Assembly (NCBI GenBank): GCA_944472135.2 | Contig: OX235270.1 | Location: forward strand, 132,661,632 to 132,725,631 | DNA: 64,000 nt | Source: Trichobilharzia regenti | Taxonomy: Eukaryota > Platyhelminthes > Trematoda > Strigeidida > Schistosomatidae | Direction: 5' to 3' | Shown here: positions 42,463 through 52,989 of the stretch, one piece after another | Layout: every line of letters starts with the position of its first letter | Numbering within the stretch: position 1 is the first letter of the stretch | Translations under genes and position numbers: made by a program | The notes under the pieces: generated by a model | What the model was told of the DNA's origin: nothing | Seen by the model: only the letters and a program-made list of their open reading frames with translations | Databases searched by the model: none

Positions 42463-42520
42463 GAGGCGATTTTCAGCGAATTCATTTTCCACTTTGGCTG
42501 TACAATCGCATTTATAAGCA
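42440..42520 (-). repeat. PLE terminal repeat end with hammerhead-like motif
   Basis: Minus reading: GATTGTACAGCC, decayed core, GAATTCGCTGAAAATCGC, CTCTTC, GCAGAACTACG. Stem I halves (GTACAGC; GCAGAAC) and GAAA are visible; CTGATGA is lost. Confidence 0.5.
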
Positions 42521-42859
42521 ATCTGTTCTTCATCAAAGAGCGTAGTAACAAAAGTTAAGAGTTGTTACTGTCATAGTTGTTAATATTAGTAAATGCATAA
42601 CAAAAGTTGAATAAGCGTATTGAATTCATGTAATATTATTGTGATCGCTTTTATGAACAAAAGATCTCATGTTATAACAGCTCACTTAATATAATCTGAT
42701 TTAAATGTTCATGGATAATCCCCATCCAGGCATTAATTAAAACAAAACACATAGATCACGTTGTTCAACTCTAAGATGGGTAACCTTTCCCCACTGTATA
42801 CAGCAGTCTTATGCTTGTATTCTGTTAGTGTGTTTTGTGTCGTGTATGTATTGTGATCA

Positions 42860-43375
42860 ATGAAGAAAATCTTAGCAAAGCCTTTGAAGTCAAGACAGAA
42901 GTAAGACAAGGCTGCCTACTATAACGTATGATATTCTTGATTGTGGTGGACAGGATTATACGGTACACCTTGTAAAGGGAGAGAGAGAAGACAAATGTGC
43001 GTTCGACTAATAAGAGGACTGTAGAAGATCTGAACTTTGCAGATGATTTATGTTAACTGCCAAATAAACTCGAAGACTTACAAACGAAAACCAAAACGTT
43101 GGAAGAAGAGGCTACCTTTGAAGACAAGTTTTCCAGTGAACATGGAGAAGAAAGAGAAAGTGAAGATAATCAGCTAATCAATCAACGATATTAAGCAACA
43201 CTAATCACTCACTGCAAAATGGAAAAAATCTGTAGGAGGTTACTTCCTACAGTTATTTAGAAAGCATAGCTTCAAATACAGACGACAGCTCAAATGAAGA
43301 TGCTAAAATCATTATCAGAAAGACAAAACAAACCTGCATTAAACTAAAGTCAGTGTGAAAGTTTTCTACGCTGAC
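42860..43375 (+). pseudogene. RTE-like retrotransposon, RT fragment
   Basis: Plus copy with SKAFEVKTEVRQGCLL, IFLIVVDRIIRYT, DLNFADDLC (FADD kept at about 43035) and SLKSVxKFST-like end. Stops after LL and after DDLC. Both ends truncated. Confidence 0.78.
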
Positions 43376-43529
43376 TATATTTTTGGTATTCAGCAACATA
43401 TTTTTGTCATTGTCACCATATATGTACATTTTAGTTGACGCAATCAAGCCCTTGAAATTTATGTACGACACTGATGTTAAGCATTTCTCAATGAAAATAG
43501 CATTGGTGGGATTAGAAGGTTTTTGGCAC

Positions 43530-43635
43530 AAGTAATATCTCAGCAGTACACACCCACCAGGATTGAAACCCAGGACCTTCTGGTTACAAGGCGAGCTCGT
43601 ATACCATTAAGCCACCGGGACCCGATCCAAATACT
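43530..43635 (-). repeat. Sm-alpha-like repeat (minus half of pair)
   Basis: Minus blocks GGTCCTGGGTTTCAATCC, GAGCTCGCCTTGTAACC-type and GGTCCCGGTGGCTTAATGG. Its end 43600-43635 is the reverse complement of 43702-43740, so the two can form a hairpin. Confidence 0.7.
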
Positions 43636-43649
43636 CGCCGAAGACATCG

Positions 43650-43885
43650 GCCAGGGGTCGCGCTATGTCGTGAATTGGCAGAAGTTAGAATTCACGGACC
43701 ATTGGATCGGGTCCCGGTGGATTAACGGTATACGAGCTAGCTCGCCTAGTGTCGTACCCTGGTGATGGATGCGTACTGATGAAGAGTCCTAAACTATGAC
43801 TGAGGAGACAGCTGCCCAGTACTCCCTGCAGGTTTTCCAATGGTTCTCTAACTAATGTCAGCTCATAATGAAACCTTCCGAACAT
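43650..43885 (+). repeat. Sm-alpha-like repeat with hammerhead (plus half)
   Basis: Ribozyme at 43763-43815: GCGTACTGATGAAGAGTCCT, AAACTATGAC, TGAGGAGA, CAGCTG, CCCAGTACTCC. The CTGATGA-like and cleavage-side strands pair well (GTACTG/CAGTAC, stem I), but GAAA is replaced. Tail blocks TTCTCTAACTAATGTCAGC follow. Confidence 0.7.
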
Positions 43886-43949
43886 ATCCAAAGAACTATG
43901 AAACATATATTTATATACGTTATTCAACGTATTTCAGAATTTACGAGGT

Positions 43950-44180
43950 TGATTAGGGAACAAAGAATATTCTTCATCACGTTCTACACTTACATGACCA
44001 TAATAATATTGAGATATTGTTATTAACAACATAAGTGGTGTTTAACATTACATTAAATCAGTAGTATCGATAGCTGACTGCATTTCAAAAGCATCATTAA
44101 GAGAGAGAGATAACATGTATTAATTTGACATTAAACTAAATGTCAGATAAATTAGTTAAAATATTACGGAATTCAAGAAT
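43950..44180 (-). repeat. PLE terminal repeat remnant
   Basis: Minus reading has GTGTAGAACGTGATGAAGAA then AGAATATTCTTTGTTCCC, a diverged counterpart of the motif at 1911-1985; GAAA is lost. The AATGAATGAATTAGTGTT region of the 1.9-kb copy is matched loosely around 44020. Confidence 0.45.
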
Positions 44181-44184
44181 TTTA

Positions 44185-44690
44185 TAGGTTCGACAACAGG
44201 TAGGGGTACCACTGGTGGCTAGCTGGACCTTTTTCTTTCGCATGCAGATCTCCGGTTGATTTAGACGAATTGCACTGGCCTCTGCCGCGTGGAGTGTTTA
44301 GTATCTACAGGCTTTTGAAAAATTGTTCGATAATCGACAGCCTATAGAGAAAGACTCTTCAATGCTTAGATAGCTTTGTGGGATTTTTCCACGAAATATA
44401 AGCTACAGGTTATTCCCATTGTACGTTCTTTGTGAATCGATTTTCTCGACTTGTTAGTCATTATTTCGCTTTGCATTTCACCTTTGAATTGTGGTCATAT
44501 AATATATTGAGGCTTCTTGTTAGTAGATGCAGAGGAATTCTTTTCTACGCTTTAGGTCTTGGTTTTTTTTTGTGATGAACTTTTCACGGTAGCTGTTTTC
44601 AATTAATATGTTGTACACAGTCTTAAGTTCACCTTCAATTACATCTCTTTTTGTGAAAAGAAACACAATTCATATTCTAACAGTATTACA
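44185..44690 (-). pseudogene. Penelope-like element, linker and C-terminal remnants
   Basis: Order of decayed blocks parallels 2165-2445: GACCTTTTTCTTTCGCATGC (complement of the CIxKK region), GCAATTCG/CTGGCCTCTGC (AEAxAI region), then linker-like sequence to 44690. No open frame. Confidence 0.55.
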
Positions 44691-44823
44691 ATTTAGGTAT
44701 AAGACTTGCATAGAGAATTCGACAGAAAACTTTAAAAACTAGATAACTAGCTTTAAGAGATATCTTAATTATGTTTATGAAATCGCTAAGAAGACAGTAT
44801 ATGCCTACCTTCAAAAAAACAAT

Positions 44824-45270
44824 AACTAATATTCCCTGGTTTTCCAGTGGTTCTCTAACTGATATCAATCCGTAATGGAACTTCGAACAAAACAAATCCT
44901 TACAGATTACCTCTTGAAAATTAATCTAATGCAAGCTAGTGACTGGCTAAAGGATGTAATTGACTGGAGTTTTAGTCGGAAGTCATGATCACAGGGGTCC
45001 ACCAGGTCGGCAGTGAGGGAAAATACTCTCCGACAACACTGGATGGTGGTCGCGCTAAAATCATGGTTTAGTAGAAGTTAGATTTCATGCAAGCATCATT
45101 GAATTGGTCCCAGTAATTGAATGGTCTACGAGCTAGCTTGCCTTGTAGCCTTAAGGTCTTGGGTTCGAACCCTGGAGGGAGACCTGAACTAGGACGAAAC
45201 AATTATCCAGTAGTCCCTTCTGGTTTTCAATGGTCATCTAACTGATACCAATCCGTGTTGTAACCTGAAA
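44824..45270 (+). repeat. Sm-alpha-like repeat, one unit plus duplicated tail
   Basis: Starts with tail blocks (GGTTTTCCAGTGGTTCTCTA, GATATCAATCCG), runs through CTAGTGACTGGCTAAAGG, GGTGGTCGCGCTAAAATC, GCTTGCCTTGTAGCC, GGGTTCGAACCCTGGAGGG, then hammerhead 3' half at 45187-45225 (CCTGAACTAGGACGAAACAA, TTATCCAGTAGTCCC), and ends with the tail blocks again. The CTGATGA box is deleted. Tandem-dimer-like layout, as at 19856-20250. Confidence 0.75.
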
Positions 45271-45790
45271 CTAATATCTAGTTATTTACCTTATTACAAG
45301 TTGTATTCAATATTAATATAATGCAATAAGCAATATATATAGTGAGAGTAATCATCATTTAACAATCAGTATACAGTTTCAGGGTATTTTCGTCTACAGG
45401 GAAATCATCACAAATACTCTGTAGTATAGCATTATATATGTATATTAAACAGGGAATGACTGGGTGTTCAGTCTTCTGTTGCCTTGACAACATAATATTG
45501 CTACTCTACCATTTACTTTGTCTCTATATTAAATTATGAATTCTGTTTATTGATTCCTTTTTGAAAAGTGGGGGGGGGGATGTTGAGGAGTGAAGCTAAC
45601 AGAAGAAGAAAGTAACTTGTGCTTCTTTTCTTAACTAGAGAGTTATATTGGTGCTTCTGATTGGTAAACAAGCTCGTTCAAGTGAGGTAAAATTTTAACG
45701 TCAGAAAACAGAATTATTTAAGTCCAAGTAATCCATCATTTAGGGTGCCTTCATCTTAGGTAGCAAGTCATATATAAGATGGCTAACTGG
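45271..45790. other. No gene recognised; G9 tract
   Basis: AT-rich, with a run of nine or more G at about 45571-45579. No coding signal. Confidence 0.5.
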
Positions 45791-45799
45791 TACCAGTAC

Positions 45800-46265
45800 T
45801 GGGCAGATGTTTTGTTCAAGTTTGGTTCTTGTTATCGATCCTCACTTATGACCCCACTGAAGATCGAAATCAGGACCTAAACATTGTGAGGAAACTGAGT
45901 GACCAATGAGAGCCAATTCGATGCTGGATAAATTCCAACTTTTTCCAGTTCATAGTATGTTAATACCACCTTGAGCCAGTGTCATTGGTGAGGTTTTTCC
46001 CTCACATCCAACCACATGCAACCAGCTGTGTATGACTTCTCACTAGACCTCTAAGGAATTAACCCCTGCAATCATTCCATAGTTAGAAATAAATTTTTTG
46101 CCGTCACAATGACTGAATAGTCAGTGAACTCGGCTTGTAACCTGAAGGTACTCAGTTGTATTGTTGGTGCTGTCATGGATGAGTGCTACTAAGGAGTCTC
46201 GAACTAGGACGAAACATCTACACGGTTCTGCCTACTTCTCAGAAGTTCTTCAAAATTATATAAGT
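45800..46265. repeat. Sm-alpha-like inverted pair
   Basis: 45800-46075 reads as a minus copy (AGATCGAAATCAGGACCT, GAGTGACCAATGAGAGCC, CCAGTGTCATTGG blocks). 46080-46265 reads as a plus copy with GACTGAATAGTCAGTGAACT, GCTTGTAACCTGAAGG and a hammerhead remnant at 46190-46240 (AAGGAGTCTCGAACTAGGAC, GAAACATCTAC). Another head-to-head arrangement. Confidence 0.6.
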
Positions 46266-46624
46266 TCACAAGAACAACACTGATAGCTTTATTCTGAAAA
46301 GTGGAATCAGACTCAGTACAGAATTTTCAGCGAATTTCATAGAAAGGTATTTACTCCTTGTTAAGAATCTTCAAATAATATGATAATCGATAATATATCA
46401 TCTTAAGCCACATCAATCCATCCGAGACATGTCCCAAAACTACTCCACGATTTTGTTCCTCCATTTCCTTGGAAAATGTCTCAGCGATGAGCAGAAACCC
46501 ATTTGAAGCTGTGCGCGGGTAGAGATTGTGACGCATTGTGGTGATTAGATGGTGAAAACAATACGAAATGGAGTGAACTCAGTGCATTTTGATAGACAGA
46601 AAATTTAGATAGCCCGGTGATTTA

Positions 46625-46785
46625 AACGGGCCACCCAGTTCATCCTTTTAAACCTAGGAGTTCTGGACAACTGTTTCGTCCTAGTCTGGGGATCTTCATC
46701 AGTACACACTCACCTAGGTTTAAACGCAAAACCTTACGAATACAAGGCAAGCTCATAGATAAATCAGCCACTGGGACTTGATTAC
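46625..46785 (-). repeat. Sm-alpha-like repeat with hammerhead
   Basis: Minus reading 46740-46670: GTGTGTACTGATGAAGATCC, CCAGACTAGGAC, GAAA, CAGTTGTC, CAGAACTCC. CTGATGA, GAAA and the GTC site are all present, but the spacing to stem II differs by three bases from the published fold. Then GGTTTTGCG and GAGCTTGCCTTGTATTCG. Confidence 0.65.
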
Positions 46786-47044
46786 AGTCATATCCCTAGT
46801 AACCAACAGTTGTAAACAAAAAAGGGAGTCATACAGCTTAAATGTATAGCCTTACAGGTTATCTAATCAGGTGTTCACACACATGCTCTGGTACTCTGTT
46901 GATGACTGCTATTTGCTTTTCTAATTCCACTGGGAGCCAGTTGTCGTGGAAGTGCTTCAATAAATTCTGTGAATTTTTGTTAAACTTCGCATCACTGTCA
47001 TTATGATTTGTGTGTCTTAATTGAAATTTTAACGTATGTAGGTA

Positions 47045-47130
47045 AATTTCCTGACAAGAAAAACCAGTTATAAAACCAATGAAAATCAGGGAGTACTGGA
47101 GAGCAATTCTATTCTGATTTGCGATCATAC
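47045..47130 (-). repeat. Sm-alpha-like remnant
   Basis: Minus reading: ATGATCGCAAATCAGAATAG then AATTGCTCTCCAGTACTCCC and TGATTTTCATTGG. Only the cleavage side is recognisable. Confidence 0.4.
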
Positions 47131-48115
47131 AGAAACTACTGTAAACTGACAAAAGTTAAAATAACTAATTTGTAAGACGGCAGGCCTAATGGTTGAATAA
47201 CAGAGTGTTGGCCTCACATCTTGAAGAAGTTTGGTTCCATCCTTAGGTGAGGTCAGGGATAAGTGCTTCTAGTCAATCTCAACCTAAATCAAAGATATGA
47301 AGGAAGTGAATTGATTGAGAGTGTTGACTACTTCACTAATTTGTGGAGTTGCATCCTCCAGGTTGTCCACTAACATAATATCAGCACTGATACAGAAGTT
47401 TTTGACAGTTACTTAGAACCAGTCACGCAGGGAGGTGAGGACTGCTTGACTGACTGGGGCACCCAGAATTTTAAAAACCAATAGTTTGAGACTATTGAGG
47501 ATTATGGTGTAGTTGCATTGTAAATTGAAGCATTAACTGAAGATGCTGCCCAGTAAGACATTGAAAGCTTTGCAAGTAAAATACCCAAAATCAGAGTACA
47601 TATCTACTTCATAATCACCCACCTTCTGGCTCACATTTCTGCTTATTATCGTTGTGTTGTATCACCTTTTTTCTCTCTCTTATGTCTACCTTTGAGGGCT
47701 GCATGGATTTTGCAACTTGAACTGCCTCGCTTCTTTGTTGATTTCTATGTTGAAACTTAGTAAATGCAGTCAGTAAAACCCCAAACTCACACAGAACATG
47801 TCATCGGTACTTTCTTTGTTTTCCATAGTTCTGTGATTGAAAACGTTTCTCTCCTGTTGTAGATTTAAAACTAGCAACTACTGTGGAAAAAAAGCAGTAT
47901 TGAATGACTTCATAAATTTCGGTAGAGGGACTCGTCAGCTGAATAATACTCCTCTACAGACATTGTTATTTTCAGGAAAATTCTTTAAGATTAACATACA
48001 TCCATGCAAACACATGATCATTGTAATAGCGACAATAAGGTATCAATTTCAACAATAATATGATCTATAAGTAGTGAATGCTAGATAATCTGTTAACACG
48101 ATCATTATTATGTGA
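47131..48115. other. No gene recognised; repeat fragment at 47530-47580
   Basis: Contains a short CTGAAGATGCTGCCCAGTAA, GACATTGAAAGC block shared with 23115-23172. No gene recognised; the frame at 47837-48058 has no motif. Confidence 0.4.
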
Positions 48116-49180
48116 GCAATACTCATCAATGAAAGCACATCCTGATGAATAAACTGGAGTTATTGTGACAGAATCAATACAATTATAAACATCAATTATG
48201 GATAAATTTTGTTTAGATAAAGTCTCACAGTTTTATAATGGAATTACACTCTACCACAGTGCACAAGTTTTATTCTTATATCAATGATACTTATGGTCTT
48301 CCTACTAGGAAGCTTATCAACAAACTCACACGACTTAGTCAAATTGAAGCAAAATTCACAAATCATCGGATTTTTAGCAGTCGATGTTTAAAACCTCATA
48401 TAATTCCGAAATATTTACGTCTACGTACTCCAATTACTTCAAGAAAAATAACATCGGCAACGGAACATATAAGTAGATTATATCTAAGTGAAGAACTACA
48501 TCAAATTACTGTGAAACTAAATAATATACGAAATGAAATTGAGAAACTCAAACGCAAACTCAAATATATGGTCAGTGACAAAGATTATATAATTGTTGTT
48601 GAAACATCCGGAATAGCCAGCGAATCAGCATTAAGAAAATCAAAAAATTAAACAAACTAATTGAAGAAAAGAACACAACAAGTGAAACTGATGTCAACAC
48701 TTCATCCTCTATCGACAGGACAAAGTGGGTGATCAACCTCTCATCAAGGCAGCTAAGCTCTAGTGAGATAAAAGTACTTGAGAAAGGACTAAATTTCAAC
48801 GTAACAGTTAATAAATTAAAACCAGAGGATGTCATTCCTAACACAGAAGTAGCACTAAGCTCAATGTATAAGATGACAGCCGAAGAGGTTAGAGCACAAT
48901 GTGCATTGACCCTGAAAAATCAAAAGAAAACAAAATCAATCTTAACAAAATGGGAAAGAAAAGCTTTAATTAGTCTAAAACAGGATAAAAATATTGTCAT
49001 CACAAAAGCTGACAAAGGAAACGCCACCGTAGTTCTGAGTAAATCTAACTACATCAAAAACTTTACTGAACATATTCAAATGGGTCCATATGAAGAAATT
49101 AAGAAGCCTGTAGACACAATAATGAATAAGGTTAAGAAATCTGCAGCAGAACTAATACGCAGAATGAAGCCGTGACTGAG
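48116..49180 (+). pseudogene. Penelope-like element, N-terminal domain (second family)
   Basis: Two frames cover the region before the RT palm of a Poseidon-type PLE. 48238-48651 has RCLKPHIIPKYLRLRTPITS and a basic helical stretch EKLKRKLKYM. 48729-49175 has VINLSSRQLSSSEIKVLEKG, LNFNVT, WERKALISLKQDKNIVITKA and DKGNATVVLSKSNY. The NLSxxxLSxxExxxLxxGLNF and ADKGNATVV blocks are characteristic of PLE proteins. A frameshift between 48640 and 48729 and a stop at 49175 end it before the catalytic motifs. Confidence 0.82.
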
Positions 49181-49829
49181 TGAGTCAAAATGGTTTAATT
49201 TAATGCCTAAAACTAATAATGCTAGTAGAATGTATGGTACTATTAATATAAACATCTAGATATGATAATAATAATAATAGTATTGAAATACAAAGAAACC
49301 TTATTAGAAAAAATACATAAATAAATTTCACATAGGTAAATCATATCGGACCAAATAACAAAATTTTAACATGACTGGTTTTATCGCATAAGCGATAGTT
49401 GGTACACTCTTCACCGACCGAGATTTATACTCAACAATGACTTTGGATTTGCATATATCCTAAGAAAGCTAACAGTATGTCAGATAAATTATTGATGATA
49501 ATAATACTATTACTGCTAACAATAATAATAATAATAATGGAAAAAAGCACTTCAAAGAGAGGAGGGAGGGGAATGAAAATTACAAAGGTATGATTAAAGT
49601 GTACTACAAAAGTAGATTTAGCCTGATTACTATTTCACTTCGTACTCACAGAACCTGCTTCTCTAATCTGATTGGACAGGCTCCAGTAGAAGCATGAACC
49701 TTTTTATTGACTTACTTAGAAATCACTATAAAGCTGTACCTCATCGTCACCGTATGATCACAGTACAATAAATGTCATGTGATCGCGCTCCTAAGGATGT
49801 CACTGTGAGTACTCGAAAGACATTTGGGT
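49181..49829. other. AT-rich, no gene recognised
   Basis: AAT/ATA-rich runs at about 49263-49280 and 49496-49538. May be the 3' non-coding end of the convergent PLE fragment that follows. Confidence 0.4.
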
Positions 49830-50300
49830 CAGTATTTGACAAAGTAAACAAACAGAAATCTTTTTGTACGTCCAATGTATTTGCTTTCACAAACACAATG
49901 TAAAAACTGATGTACACATTTTGATGTGTCTAGGGTCGTTTTCTCATCTTTGCCTTTTGCCTGCACTATAGCCTTTGTTGTGTTTATGAGCAACATAACA
50001 GCTGAAAAATAGGTTCGTTTAATTGCTTTCTCCAAATGACGTCTGACCAACTGAGTGACATTATCTTTCTTAGTTAGGTGGCTTTATATAAACCTTCACT
50101 TTAGAAACAGTCTCTCATATTGCTTTTCCTTCATTATCTTTTGCATACTTATTTATAAACTTTTTCGAATACTCATTTCTCAGTAGTATCTCCCTCAGGA
50201 ATTTCACTTTATAGTCTAGTCTGTTACTTGAACATATCTTTCTTGTTCTATCGAATAATGTTCGAACCAGGCTGCTTTCGTATCGCTTTTTGCGACATAA
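49830..50300 (-). pseudogene. Penelope-like element, linker to GIY-YIG start (second family)
   Basis: The minus frame 50050-49829 reads RRHLEKAIKRTYFSAVMLLI, then KAIVQAKGKDEKTT and CVHQFLHCVCESKYIGRTKR, the CxC...YIGRT core of the nuclease. Upstream, LLRNEYSKKFINKYAKDNEG is readable at about 50195-50130. The rest of the nuclease is missing after YIGRTKR. It faces the N-terminal fragment at 48.1-49.2 kb. Confidence 0.78.
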
Positions 50301-52016
50301 TAAACCAATTAAATCTCAATCAAATCTCCATAATCCCAACATGTTCACATTAGTTTGTGTAGATATGTACAACTGGAAAGAAATTAAACAGAAAAAAATG
50401 AATTTATTCGCATATGAACATATCTATCGACTGGGTCATTTCAAAATTCTTTCGTATTTATATAAGTTAAAATAATGTATTTTTTAAATGAGTAAAACTC
50501 AAACTTCATACTAAAACTTAATAGATAGATGGACAGAAAACGATATATATAGTTCTGTATAGCAAAACAGAATACCGAAACAATTAAGTTTAAATCGCCT
50601 AAATTATGCAAATAACATTTGTTCAAACAGAGACAGATGTATTTATTTTCCCCGAGTATAAATTTACATAATCTTAACATTTATTTTTTTACACTGAATG
50701 AATGAATGGATGAGCGAATGGATGAACGGATTTAATTTAGAATAGTTGTTTCTGCTTCTCGAGTTTTTTTTTCTTTTTTCCACAAGACAATGGTTAATTA
50801 TGAAAGTGCTTTCTGTAAGCTTCCAGATAATGACCTACAAAAATCACCTCAAACAGCAAGGTCAACTATAGGCAATAACTTCGCTTTTTCGCTTTTGTTC
50901 AATGGATTTATTTAAAGTTATCCATATTCAACAATTAACCTACATATAGTTCATCCTATTAGCCTTAGCGTAAATACTCATTCCTCTAACTGTTTAACCG
51001 AAATAATCAATAAATTATCAATTTATTTTTAAAAATAATAATAATTTATAATGACTCATCTCATTCATAACAATACTTAACATCAGTTGAAAGTAGAATA
51101 TGAGATATTTATTATGCTGGTATGTACATATATTTGATTCCCCTTCTATTGAAGAGAAAGTTGTCAAGTCTAAAACAACAAAACAAAACAAAGTGAATCA
51201 GTTTCATGTTGGTCATTGGAATACTTATTAAACTTTAAGTTCAATGTTAAACATATACTGGTGTATCCCTTTTTTGAAGTGGCGCCACTTTTATCCATTG
51301 GGCATTAGGACATTTCAGTAAATAGGCGAAAATATACCAGCATGATTTCATGAAAATTCAATAATATGCTTTTAACTTTTGAACTTACTGCTTCCTTTAA
51401 TTCGTTGCATTGACCGGATATTAGTATCAAGCAACATTTTCTGATACCAGTGGAACACAAATGCAACACAATTCAAGTACATTACGCCTAAGATATGATG
51501 TACGTCAGAAAGGCAATTTTTAATGAAAAATTCATTCAAAAAGCATATAGAAAATATAACTTGTCATTAAACCACCATAGCAACTGACTAGGACGCTACA
51601 GTTAGTGGGGATAAGCAATAAAGTTATTCGAAATTACTGGAATGAACACTTCTAAATTTAAGGATTCGTTCTAAGTGTTGATATACAATCAAACTGTAGG
51701 CGTGAAATTAAATTTTCTCTGCAGCCATGTGTAATTCCTGCTATCCGTTTTTTCAACACAGCTCAGCTATTTAGTTTCATATTATACATGATACACTGTA
51801 CAACAATTGAATCCTGATTACGAATACTTCACTGGCTACTCTTTTGGAACAAAGGCGAGAACAATAAACTGAACAGGATGTCATTTTATTTCATCGGATC
51901 TTATCAATCGCATACAACCTGAAACAATTACAATATCATTATACAGAATTTTCTCATTACTTTAATGAAACAGTTAGGAGATGACAACCATTATTGTGTT
52001 ACGTGAGAATGAGTAG
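50301..52016. other. No gene recognised
   Basis: Very AT-rich. Short open frames at 50290-50680 lack motifs. No repeat family of this window recognised. Confidence 0.5.
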
Positions 52017-52083
<67 letters not shown>

Positions 52084-52634
52084 TAGACATAGAGAATAAC
52101 GACCACGCAGTGTAAGGGCACCAGTGACCTTGAACGCATACCATTCGTTGTATTGCAGGATCTGTCATGTACTGTTCAGTAAAAAAGCCGTTTATTTAGA
52201 AGTAAAATTAACCTAGTGATAATGAAACACATTAAAGACGATATTTTACCCTCAGGCAACTGACAAATACTTCCCAATTACAATGAGGGATATCAGATTT
52301 CAAGCTGCATCCATATAAGCAAGGAAATACTCTCCTCCCATATATATTTATTTACTAGAAAAATACAGATGATAATGAGACACTCTACCTTTAATCCCAA
52401 CTTTAATAATAATCCTAACCCTAACGTACTATCAGTCCATTGTTCAAATAGTACTTGAAAATGACATCGGGATGAAATTTGCACATCAGTTTGTGCACTG
52501 CGTTCATACTGGTGTTGTAGTAACGACAGGTTCTGTAATCTAACGAATGGTAAGAGCTCAAGGTCGTTGGTGCGTTCGCACACCACGGTCACTATTCTTT
52601 CTTTGCGTATATATATATATATATATATATACAA
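52017..52634. mobile_element. Inverted-repeat element bounded by TA microsatellites
   Basis: Outer TA runs at 52021-52081 and 52607-52631. Inside them, 52088-52170 and 52520-52605 are imperfect inverted repeats (AGAATAACGACC / GGTCACTATTCTTT; TGACCTTGAACGC / AGAGCTCAAGGTCG; TACCATTCGTTG / CTAACGAATGGTA). No transposase frame. Looks like a foldback or MITE-like element; TA flanks would suit a TA-targeting transposon, but the microsatellite hides the duplication. Confidence 0.5.
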
Positions 52635-52734
52635 GCTAAGTGGATATCTTAGAAGCAAGTATGGTAGTTGGACATTTATTAGGTGTGTAGAATAAATAAT
52701 TAAAGTAGCGGTTGTTACGTAAGAGGGGCTTCTA

Positions 52735-52980
52735 CCCGGTTTTTAGAGCATATTCCGAGAAACTTATGCTTAAAAGGAAGCAAATATTTACAAAGTTCAA
52801 TTACCAGACACCTTACGGATAAGGGGCATTTTATTGAGATTTCCAAATCCTTCAAAATATTAAACATACAAAGGACAGCGAATCTACTACGATTTGCTGA
52901 AGCAATTGCAATCAAACGTCACAGACCAAACTGTTGCACACAGAAAGAGAGTGTAGTTAATCTCTCACTCCCTTGGTAAC
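52735..52980 (+). pseudogene. Penelope-like element, C-terminal end (second family)
   Basis: Plus reading gives ISRHLTDKGHFIEISKSFKI, LNIQRTANLLRFAEAIAIKR and CTQKESVVNLSLPW then a stop near 52980: the terminal part of a PLE GIY-YIG protein (HL...GH..., AEAIAI, SLPW). Preceding YIGRT core not found nearby in this orientation. Confidence 0.72.
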
Positions 52981-52989
52981 CATATCACT

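Noticed and set aside
51974..52168. Open frame with alternating Ile-Tyr repeats
   Set aside because: Translation of the TA microsatellite.
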